DNA from: Annulohypoxylon bovei var. microspora | Lineage: Eukaryota > Ascomycota > Sordariomycetes > Xylariales > Hypoxylaceae | Direction of reading: 5' to 3' | Length of the DNA stretch: 64,000 nucleotides | Assembly (NCBI GenBank): GCA_022836615.1 | Contig: MU405257.1 | Coordinates: 1 to 64,000 of the forward strand | Part shown: piece by piece, positions 39,023 through 47,073 of the stretch | Numbering within the stretch: position 1 is the stretch's first letter | Layout: each line of letters opens with the position of its first letter | Position numbers and translations under genes: made by a program | Notes under the pieces: model-generated | The model's database searches: none | Seen by the model: the letters and a program-made list of their open reading frames with translations, nothing else | Told to the model about the DNA's origin: nothing

Positions 39023-39984
39023 GGTACTTACTTACTTATTTACCTACATATACACCACCCACTCGTACACCACCCACTCGTACAATATTGTAAGCGCGTA
39101 GATTGTATTGTAGATTGTATTGTAGATTGTATTGTAGATTGTATCGTAGATTGTATCGTACCTAGTAGATTGTATCGTAGATTGTAGATTCGTAGACCTC
39201 GTCACCGTCCCTGCTATTATAGCAGGGACGGTGACGAGGTTTATAAATCTTCTTGAGTAAAGAATGATTCTAAATTTCGTAGAATTCATACATGCATAGG
39301 AACAGTTGCTATTGAGAGAAAAGGTTCTTAATCTAAGAATCATTTCTAATTTAAGAATCATTCTGAATCTAAGAACCTTTTCTCTCAATAGCAACTGTTC
39401 CTATGCATGTATGAATTCTACGAAATTTAGAATCATTCTCATAAGTGGTATGTTGTCGCTACGGTAGGTTAGAATTCGTTCATAAAATTTGGGTTGGATC
39501 AGTTCTTACGGCAAAGGAATATGGACCATATCATCCGGTTCGGTAAGATTTGATTAGCTTTGGTTACCCTTTCTTGAAATTGACGAAACGACCCATGTGG
39601 GAGGTATTCCATTAGAAAGTAAGGAACTTGAAGAGTCACAAGCGGAGAATCGCCGAGGTGAATAGTGTTACTCACGTGTGCCGCAAATTGAAGTTGCTTT
39701 AGCCGATTTATCTCGTTCTTAATGTCTTCGTCAGACCCCCTTGCTGCTGCCTTGAGGACGAACTTTCGCTCTCCGCCGTCGTCTAGCCTCTCTCTGACAA
39801 TCATTGCTACGCCGTTATTGGTATTGTTAAGAGTCTGGCACGTGAACCGTAGACCTTGCGTGTAGAAGCATTCCCTGACCTTCTTGGCGACATTTTCCGG
39901 TGAATTTGCTGCTGCGTTACGAGCAGCGAAGCCGGGAGGTGGTCGACCCAATCCACCAAACTGGAAGAGCCCACCGCGGTCCAT
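37284..39984 (-). CDS. Protein-kinase-like gene with a transposon in intron 1
   Basis: I read five exons on the minus strand: 39,984-39,510; 38,146-38,030; 37,969-37,774; 37,720-37,660; 37,583-37,284. Together they encode 382 residues with all phases consistent. Kinase signatures appear in order: Lys78 in FVLKAA, Glu91 in KNEINRLKQL, hinge FLMEYLP, catalytic loop HNDMHGDN (Asp192, Asn197) rebuilt across intron 2, and VIDFGCAEE (Asp230). The HGDN loop and short C-lobe are typical of divergent fungal kinase-like (PKL) proteins rather than classical kinases. Substrate and role are unknown. Introns 2-4 are 60, 53 and 76 bp, but intron 1 is 1,363 bp. It contains an element (38,156-39,464) whose removal leaves a 52-bp intron with branch site CTAACC 10-15 nt before the AG. 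Splicing, and therefore function, may be impaired. Each fragment alone would look like a pseudogene piece; the joined frame is intact. Confidence 0.82.
38419..38750. repeat. 61-bp tandem repeat array within the intronic element
   Basis: Units begin ATCGTGAGAATCATTTCTCG at 38,419, 38,480, 38,541 and 38,602, an exact 61-bp period. Three nearly identical full copies are followed by four shortened copies (38,602, then about 38,636, 38,682 and 38,722) that keep only the start of the unit. Full copies also share TGAATGATTTTAATAAG and AACAATCCATCTTACC. Near identity of the full copies indicates recent amplification. Confidence 0.9.
38930..39053. repeat. (TTAC)n / (TTAT)n microsatellite
   Basis: Runs of TTAC and TTAT tetranucleotides follow a CCTACC-rich stretch (38,785-38,920). 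They lie inside the intronic element between the 61-bp array and the hairpins. A 13-14 bp duplication of ACACCACCCACTCGTAC follows at about 39,050-39,083. Confidence 0.8.
39097..39193. repeat. 12-bp tandem repeat TAGATTGTATTG
   Basis: About seven head-to-tail copies of TAGATTGTAT(T/C)G are interrupted once by CCTAG near 39,160. They belong to the same intronic element and directly precede the 21-bp-arm hairpin. Confidence 0.8.
39196..39240. repeat. Perfect hairpin, 21-bp arms and 3-nt loop
   Basis: The arm ACCTCGTCACCGTCCCTGC... (39,196-39,216) is matched exactly by its reverse complement at 39,220-39,240 with TTA between. It is GC-rich against an AT-rich background, so it would be a very stable stem as DNA or RNA. 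Nearby satellite copies also contain ACCTCGTAC, so the arm may derive from the same repeat family. Confidence 0.95.
39261..39439. repeat. Perfect inverted repeat, 70-bp arms and 39-bp spacer
   Basis: Positions 39,261-39,330 are the exact reverse complement of 39,370-39,439, as checked base by base. The spacer (39,331-39,369) carries AAGAATCATTTC and TTAAGAATCATTCTG, again the element's GAATCATT motif. Both arms start and end in AGAATGATTC. The repeat lies inside kinase intron 1, so a primary transcript would fold into a 70-bp duplex. Absence of mismatches implies recent formation or active homogenisation. Confidence 0.95.
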
Positions 39985-42503
39985 GATGGCGGATATCTTG
40001 GTATTTAGGTAAGTAAGTATAAAATCGAGTTTATATAATTTATAATTATTACTTTATTCAGAAGTCTCGTGTTGTAATCTGTACTTCGTTACTAAAGATT
40101 AGAAGTAGCACATTTATATCCCTTACGAGACTTTTGCTTAGCCCCCTTAAAGACTCGCAAGAAGACACAAAATATTTATAACAGTGGCTTTTTAGGGCAC
40201 TTTAAATGATTAGACAAAGAAATAGTGCGTTAGTGGTCCTTTCATCATTATTTAATACATAGGCATTGTCTTCTACAATCTTGCTTTGATTCTTCGTTGG
40301 CATCATTACCTGATTATCTAGACCCACATATAAATATCTATCCCCTTTTCGCAATCGGGCAGTCAAGGGGCTAGGAATCAGGGGTAATTCCCCCTATTTT
40401 TGTTGATGACTAAGCCACCTGACTACAAGAATGGGTCGCTTGAAGTAGAGTAATAGTTACGATCAATCAATTCCACTTGTAAAATATGGATCTAGTTCGA
40501 TAGAAATCATCATAGGTACTGTATTATATACCTATGATCATATGGCCAAGTGGTTGCGATAATATCAAAAGGTCTTTGAAGAGAAATATGAGAAAAATAT
40601 TATAACCCTAACCCTAACCCTAAGAAGGAGATCGTGGCTTTTTTATACTACACGAACAGACGGGTGGTTTCTACCGATTATCTTATAGTTATTCGGAGCA
40701 GGTTTGACAAGTCTCTACCACGGACGATGCACATAACGCCTAGAAAGGATTTGTTTCCGATATAGGGTCAAATGAAGAAGTGTTGACCGAGCTAAGAACT
40801 GTATTTCATAGATACCTAACAGACAAGGCGAATAATATGTTATATAGTTATAAGGGCTCATTTTTCCTCAAGGGGAGTCATGAAATGCCCCGTACGTGAA
40901 TCTCATCTTTCTATTGTGTATCTTCTATCTCCTAGAGTGCGAAAATTATTATGGCGAAAAAAAGCATCAATCCATTTCCGTCACCGCGTAGAGTCTCACT
41001 GGGTCCCCAGATATCTACGCCAATGTGAAAACTAAGTTATTGTAAGGCTAAGCTGGGATTATCACTGTATATACAAGGAAGTGTCGGGAAGTATTGCTCT
41101 AGGTTAGGAGGCTGTCGGGCATGACAAATAGAACAATTAACTAATAGGAGGTCCAATGCAAGTCAAAGAGTGAAGGGGGAGGAAGAACGCGCGTTTAATA
41201 CCAGGTCTACCATGACATATTTCTTACCTTATCGATCGGCAGATGCATTCATTAACACCTTTAAGCCTTACAGACCGAACGTCAGAAGCAACCTGTCTAT
41301 AAGGGGATGTATTACCGACAGCAAGAAAGTAATTGCCATAGTATTTGTCACGCTGGAGGGTGAGTTAACCTTCACCCAACCCTCACTCTCACCACTCAGG
41401 CCATGAAGATGCGGCTTGTAGTAATACCGCAGGGGGTCCGAATACATATTTAGCAATTTGCTACTTAGGTAGGTAGTCATGGTAGCTGAATCGCTCTCTA
41501 ACCTGCCGTACGTTTCTATGCTGCAGCCCTCATCCACCAAGTAGGTTAGAGTTTTTATATGCTGTACGTAGGTAGGTATGCAAGACATCGGTCATTGAGC
41601 ATGAGCACATGAATATGAGGTAGCCAGCTGAGCCTACCAATTCGGCTAACCGGCATATCCAGCGTTCGCCATTGCGCGGGCGAGATTCAAGTGCCGTGTG
41701 CGAGCCTCGTCCTAATTATACAAGACGACGGCGGCGGAAGCGTACGTTGCGCCAAGTTTGGCCGTGGTAGACTCTAATATCGCAAACCCTAGTCCCAACT
41801 TGGTGGATAAATGTCAAATGAAAATAGCACCGCCCTTTCGAGTGCCGTCTCGCTGCGGGCCGTTCGTGTCCGTGTTGTATTGCATTCCTCCCTACCATAT
41901 CGCGACTCGGCCAGTGGTCAGCTATCGTCTAATTGGACAGAGGCCTATTGGGCGGGATTTCGCGTGGCCTTGCAAGGAACGGCGAGAGAACATGCTTATT
42001 TGGTATCACCTATCGTGCTCACTCTGTTTCCTCTCGCGGCAGAAATTAAGTGGCCACTCAATCAAGCGACTCGGCAAACGGGGTCTGCACCAATGACGAC
42101 GGCGGTTTGGTCAGAAGTGCTATTTAGCCCTGCCCCCTTTTGGGAAACCGACTCGCTGTGCGTCCGGCACTTCGTCCACTACCCTTTCCCATCGCTAAGG
42201 CGATGATCGGCGGTGCGCAACCAATGACAGATGCTCGAATTTAATATACGCGACGAGAAGGATTGAAAAAAATTGCCTCTGTATATTGTCTTGTTGTGTC
42301 TTGCGCTCCCTGATGTTTTACATATTCGTTTCCCATGCGGACATGGGTTCCCCACATTTTGCCATTCTGCCATACTCGCAGCCCGGCGAGTCTTGGCGGA
42401 TAGGGGTTGTTGATGAAAAAAAAAGTAAGATATAGGAGGGTGCATTTCTTGTCCTCGTCCGAGAGGGAGAATCAAATGAGTAGTCGTTGTTGCAACTGTT
42501 GCA
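39985..42503. other. Divergent intergenic region between kinase and tyrosinase genes
   Basis: This 2.5-kb stretch is the shared upstream region of the minus-strand kinase gene and the plus-strand tyrosinase gene. No gene is recognised. It contains a telomere-like tract at 40,603-40,623 and TAGGTAGGTA sequences near 41,466-41,475 and 41,570-41,578. GC-rich open frames on both strands occur at about 41,760-42,200 without family resemblance. The last ~200 bp are presumably the tyrosinase promoter. Confidence 0.5.
40603..40623. repeat. Interstitial telomere-like repeat, three CCCTAA units
   Basis: Three exact head-to-tail CCCTAA units in the context TAACCCTAACCCTAACCCTAA. The tract lies ~620 bp upstream of the kinase start. 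It may be a telobox-type promoter element or a scar of end-joining repair; neither can be decided from sequence. Confidence 0.8.
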
Positions 42504-44056
42504 ATGGGCTTCTTCAAGCAGCTACTGACGTTCGCCCTCTTGGGCGCGTCCCTTCAGGGGCTGGCTCTCGGCGCCGACTTCCCTCAGGAGGACATCGACT
42601 CGGGCAAAGCCTTGAAGGAAATAAGCAAGCAGGCCTATGACAATGCTCTGGCCCGTCTCGATGGATCTGGAGAGTGTACGAAGGAGAACGTGAGAGTGCG
42701 CAAGGAATGGTAAGTTAAAAATACTCCTAATCTTGACGCTAAGGACCAACCGTTTGCCGAATAGGAGAAACATTCCCGGAGAGGAGAGAATAGACTATGT
42801 CAGAGCCGTGAACTGTCTGATGGAACTGCCAAACGTGTACCCGAACGTAACTGGCCCAAAGTAAGCCGCAACCTCAGGAAGTCATATCCCCATGCAAAGA
42901 ATCCATCGGCGCTGACGAACACCAACCTGTAGATCGATGTTTGACAGCTTCGGTGTTCTGCATTACAAGCTTACACCGTATGTCCACAACTCGGTATGTC
43001 AACTCCATGTCAAAACAACAGCTTCTCGGCAGTGTTTCTAACCAGAAGTTAGGCATACTTTCTCCTCTTCCACAGACTCTACGTCTGGACCTTCGAGGAT
43101 AAGCTGAGGACGATGTGCGGGTACAACGGCGCGTTCCCGTACTGGGAGGTAAGGATATAACCTCAAGATTTCAGCTAGCCGCCACCAGAAATTCTAACAT
43201 TTCAAAATAGTGGGGCCTCGACGCCACCACCGGCGTCGAAAACTCGCCCATATTCGACGGCACCGAGACGTCCCTCGGCTCGAACGGGGCGAAGGCAAAC
43301 TCGTCCACCCCGGGCTTCTTCCCGGGCGGCTCCGGCGGCGGGTGCGTGACGGACGGGCCCTTCGTCAACTACACGGTCAACTTCGGCCCCAACACGGCGG
43401 CCGACCCGCTGGCGTACAACCCGCGGTGCCTGAAGCGCGACCTGAACACGCAGATCTGCGCGCAGTGGGCCTCGCTGAAGAACACCACCGAGACCATCCT
43501 CGAGAGCCCGGACATCGCCCTGTTCCAGGCGAACATCCAGGGCGACTTCCGCTGGCCCGCCGCCCGGAAGTGGGGGTTCGCCGTCCACGGGGGCGGCCAC
43601 TTTTCCATTGGTGAGTTCTTCCTTCTTGTCTACCCTGTCCCTACAAGCCAGCTCTTAGAATACCTATCTCGGAAAATTGGAATGTGTTATGCTGACATAT
43701 ACCTACCCCTGTAAAGCCGGTGACCCGGGCGGGGACTTCTACTTCTCGCCTCTGGAGCCCGTCTTCTACCTGCACCACGGGCAGATCGACCGCATGTACT
43801 TCATCTGGCAGAACCTCGACTGGGAGCAGCGACAGGTGAGTAAACCTCCCCCCCATAGCAATCCCCCTTTACCTTGAATGCTAACGCCAATCACGCGCAG
43901 ACCATGGCCGGAACGATCACCATGATGGACAGGCCGGCGAGCCGCAACGGGACGCTAGAGGATATTCTCGACATCGGCCCGGTCGGCGAAAAGCACACGT
44001 TCGGCGAGTTGCTCGACACCGTGGGATCCTCGCCCTTCTGCTTCGTGTACGAGTAA
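42504..44056 (+). CDS. Secreted short-form tyrosinase / catechol-oxidase-like copper enzyme
   Basis: I read seven exons: 42,504-42,709; 42,765-42,860; 42,933-42,993; 43,053-43,148; 43,211-43,610; 43,717-43,835; 43,901-44,056, with consistent phases and 377 residues. A signal peptide (MGFFKQLLTFALLGASLQG, cleavage near Ala24) directs secretion. The type-3 copper centre is complete. CuA has His111 (VLHYKLT), His119 (YVHNS) and His128 (FLLFHRLYVW); CuB has His279 and His283 (HGGGHFSI) and His306 (YLHHGQIDR). FPYWEW and LEPVFYLHH are further family marks. The exon 4 start at 43,053 was chosen because only it keeps AYFLLFHRLYVW in frame. The CuA motif reads FLLFHR where most relatives have FLxWHR, so the conserved Trp is Phe. 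Short extracellular forms oxidise phenols or catechols; monophenolase activity is uncertain. Confidence 0.9.
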
Positions 44057-44419
44057 GCGGGCGACAAGAGCTTGGAGGCTCGGGTGCTAGCCGGTCGTAT
44101 ATCTGACATTAGGGTGCAGCAGTAGTAGTAGTCTGAAGCTGTTAGTGGTGACACACAAGGAGTTGTCTCTCTGGAAGCATGCCGTCGAATCTAATAGAGC
44201 GCAAGCAGGCGGTGCGGGTGGGGATCGCTTCCCTAGATTCACAACTGCACTTGCTAGACAGTACCTAGTAAAGAACACGCATTAAATTGCCAAATTTTCA
44301 CATTCGTCGGGCAATTTGCGCCGTGAGCAAAGGTGGACGTGAGGTATATACTGATTTAATGAAACCATAGTTATCGCTATGATCTTGCCTATACACATTT
44401 GCCATGAAAAAGCGCAGAA
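44057..44419. other. Short convergent intergenic region
   Basis: These 363 bp separate the stop codons of the tyrosinase (+) and D-lactate dehydrogenase (-) genes and must carry both 3' untranslated regions. I see nothing else in it. Confidence 0.6.
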
Positions 44420-46438
44420 TTACCATTCGGGAATCTCGCCAGGCTTCGGTTTTCGTACGCGGACAACTTTGTCGGCGTTCAGGAGGCAGAGGGGGTCAAG
44501 CGCTAGCTTGATCTTTCTCATGGTGTCGACTGTGCTCTCGCCGAGTTCGTGCGGCAGGTAGTCCCTCTTGACTAAACCGACTCCGTGTTCGCCCTATGTT
44601 TGTTAGACCGTAAATTCTCGGCGGATGTTAGTAGACTAGGGAGACTCACTGTTACAGTTCCTTCCAACTCGACAGCCCTCTTCACCATACGATGTACCAG
44701 CTCCTCCGCAGCATGTCTCTGCTCATCGCTCGAAAGCAGAATGACTACAATTCCGTTAGCATATCCAACTTTTAAATCCGAAAATTTTCACAAATCCTGC
44801 ATCTGTTACTTACTGTGGAAGTTTCCATCACCGACATGTCCGACGATAGTGCCGTACATGCCGCTCCTCTTCATATCATCCTTGGTCTCCTCGATCAGCA
44901 GCGGCAGGCGGCTCATCGGGACGGCCACGTCGCCGGTCCACACGCGCTCGCCGGGCTTGGCGACGGCCATGGTGCTCCACAGGGCCTCCTTGCGCGCGCT
45001 CCACAGCTCGGCCTTCTCCTGCTCGGAGCGCGCGAACTCGAAGCTCTTGCTCCCCGTCCTCCGGGCCATCTCCTGCACGATCTGGATCTGCTCCTTGACG
45101 CCGCGGTCCGTGCCCGAGAACTTGAAGAACAGCGTCGGCACCTCCTTCCACTGCTTCGCCGTCATCCCCGCCTGGTTGATGCACTTCATCTGCTCCTCGT
45201 CGAGGATCTCGACCGCCGCCACCGGGACGCCCTGGCCGACCACCTGGGCCACGCAGTCGGCGGCCTGGCGGATCGTGCCGAAACCGCAGACCGCCACGCT
45301 CGTGCTGGCGGGCTTTGTGGTAAGTTTCAGAGTCGCTTCTGTGACGAGACCGAGAGTACCCTCGCTGCCGATGAAGAGCTTAGTAAGATCGTAGCCCGCC
45401 GAGCTCTTCCGCGGCCGTTGCCGGGTCTTGATAACGGTGCCGTCGGCCAACACGACGGTGAGCGAGAGAACCCATTCTCTCATGGTGCCGTAACGGTAGG
45501 AATTGGTACCGCTGCATCCAGTACCGATCATACCTCCGATCTGAGCACCCGGGCCTGGGTCTGGTGGGAAGAATAAGTTTTCCTTGCTAATTTCCTCGTT
45601 GAGCACCTCCCAGCCGACAGCCGGTTGCACGACGACATCTAGATCGTCTTTATGTAGCGCAATGATCTTGTCCATCCTCCTGAAATCCACGCAGATGCCT
45701 CCATTCGTCGGCGTGAAGTGCCCCTCCAGACTAGTACCGCCGCTGTATCCAACCACCGGTATCCGTCTCGTATGGCAGACCTTCATAATCGCGCTGACGT
45801 CTTCGGTCGAGCTCGGGTAAACCACCATAAACGGCTTCTGGGAGTCCTCGTTGCGGTAGCTCGACCAATCGGAATTGGCATGGGTATGTAGGTCGTCCTC
45901 CAAGGTGCTGACATTCTCCTTCCCCACGATAGCCGCGAAGTCTGCCCACGCCGCCTCGAGGTTCGCCTTGTCGTTCTGGTACTTCGGGTCGCGGATGAGG
46001 GAAAGAGGGAGCGTCGACGTAGCTTCGGGGTCGCGCGGCGCTTTCGTGCCTAGGTAGTACGACACACCGGCGGCCACGAGCACGACTAGCAAATCAAATC
46101 AATCAGCATCCGATATTCCCACATCCCCACACCCCGCACTCCCATTTCAACAACAACATCAGCACCGGCATTTATTTCTTACCGAACGTCATAGCCCACT
46201 GTCTGGAGCCCGCAGACTCCTGCTGCGTCTTGGCGAACTTGGCGCGTTCCGCCTTCTCGCGGGCGATGCGCGAGCTGATGCTCTCGAGCATCTGGCCCTG
46301 GAACGAGGCCTCGCTCTTGTTCTTGCCGTCCCTGTTCTCCGTGGCGTACGACCTCGCGCACGCGACGCGCGTCCGGGCCGGTCTGGGGACGCCGAGGCTT
46401 CGGAGCCCGGCGCCGGTCGATCGAGCGAGGCGCGACAT
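44420..46438 (-). CDS. DLD1: Mitochondrial D-lactate dehydrogenase (cytochrome), FAD-linked
   Basis: I read four exons on the minus strand: 46,438-46,183; 46,085-44,814; 44,744-44,650; 44,593-44,420, with consistent phases and 598 residues. The N-terminus is Arg/Ser/Ala-rich (MSRLARSTGAGLRSLG) and reads as a mitochondrial presequence. A hydrophobic segment (VVLVAAGVSYYLG), encoded just after intron 1, could anchor it in the inner membrane, as in yeast Dld1. The PCMH-type FAD-binding domain contains VVGYSGGTSLEGHF, FFPPDPG, IGGMIGTGCSGTN and LFIGSEGTLG. The C-terminal FAD-oxidase domain has GHVGDGNFH and GEHGVGLVKRDYL, both family-conserved. It should oxidise D-lactate to pyruvate and pass electrons to cytochrome c. 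The family also contains D-2-hydroxyglutarate and glycolate dehydrogenases, so substrate is inferred from overall similarity. Confidence 0.92.
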
Positions 46439-47073
46439 GGTTTGCGTAAGGTTAACCTAGGTGAGCGATAGACCTAGGAGAGCGACCGAGTCATCTTAAT
46501 ATGCGCAGGGAGACCGAATGACCGAGTTAGGGTTGCGATGCTGCGTTCGCTTTTGGTTGGCGACGGGGGGAGAAGAATTGGCGGGAGAGGGAAAGTGCGG
46601 CAGGTTTGGCGTTTGCAGGTTAAAAGATTCAGTATCGACAGAAGGTGGAGCTTCGGCTTCGGAAGGATGCCCCGCGATGCCCTTTCTCCGACGGCCCGAT
46701 CTCTTGTTCGTCATTGCCTGCTTCCCTGACGTGATGGTATTTCAACCAATAATTGATGGGATAGCTCGAATATATCAATTATAATAATCTCTACAAAGTC
46801 TACTAGACAGGCATATACTTCGTGCTTTGTAAGCTATCATATTTTACTGCTCCGTAACCGCTGTCATTTTTACAATCGTCACATTTCCTATTGCTACGTA
46901 CGCATAAGGTACTATTAAACTCTCATTTTTGCAATTATATAGGTAGTTATGAAGCCAAAGTTGTGACTAGCCAACAACGTTTCGATCCTCATAGTGAGTT
47001 GAGTATAGCAACCAAGAGTAGTATCAATCAATTAGACTTCTAAGCACAACCAGAAGCCTACAGGCTCATATGC
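46439..47073. other. Intergenic region between DLD and ROK1
   Basis: This stretch holds the promoter of the minus-strand D-lactate dehydrogenase gene and the 3' region of ROK1. Open frames at about 46,500-46,780 on both strands look like leader sequence rather than genes. Nothing else is recognised. Confidence 0.55.

Larger units (their letters stand above)
38156..39464. mobile_element. Non-autonomous TA-target element inside kinase intron 1
   Basis: The segment is bounded by inverted ends CCGTAGCG (38,156-38,163) and CGCTACGG (39,457-39,464), each flanked by TA (38,154-38,155 and 39,465-39,466). Deleting it with one TA leaves a 52-bp host intron with a canonical donor (GTAAGA), branch site and TAG acceptor, which strongly supports an insertion with TA duplication. 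The interior has no transposase. It has many GAATCATT motifs in both orientations, a 61-bp tandem array, TTAC and TAGATTGTAT simple repeats, a 21-bp-arm hairpin and a perfect 70-bp-arm inverted repeat. TA duplication suggests mobilisation by a Tc1/mariner-type transposase, but the ends match no family I know and the terminal repeats are short. Confidence 0.72.

Noticed and set aside
37284..39984. Kinase pieces as three separate pseudogene fragments
   Set aside because: Splice sites with matching phases join all pieces into one 382-residue frame with complete kinase motifs, so it is one intron-containing gene with a transposon in intron 1.
40603..40623. True chromosome end
   Set aside because: Only three repeat units, with gene-bearing DNA on both sides; interstitial by position.
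41758..42206. Overlapping plus-strand frames of 112 and 131 codons
   Set aside because: They overlap each other in different frames upstream of the tyrosinase and match nothing I recognise.
43202..43614. Open frames on both strands over tyrosinase exon 5
   Set aside because: They are shadows of the GC-rich tyrosinase exon, whose copper-binding motifs are in another frame.
44815..45576. Long plus-strand open frame of 253 codons
   Set aside because: It lies antisense to the D-lactate dehydrogenase exon and has the Arg/Leu/His-rich composition of a shadow frame in GC-rich coding DNA.
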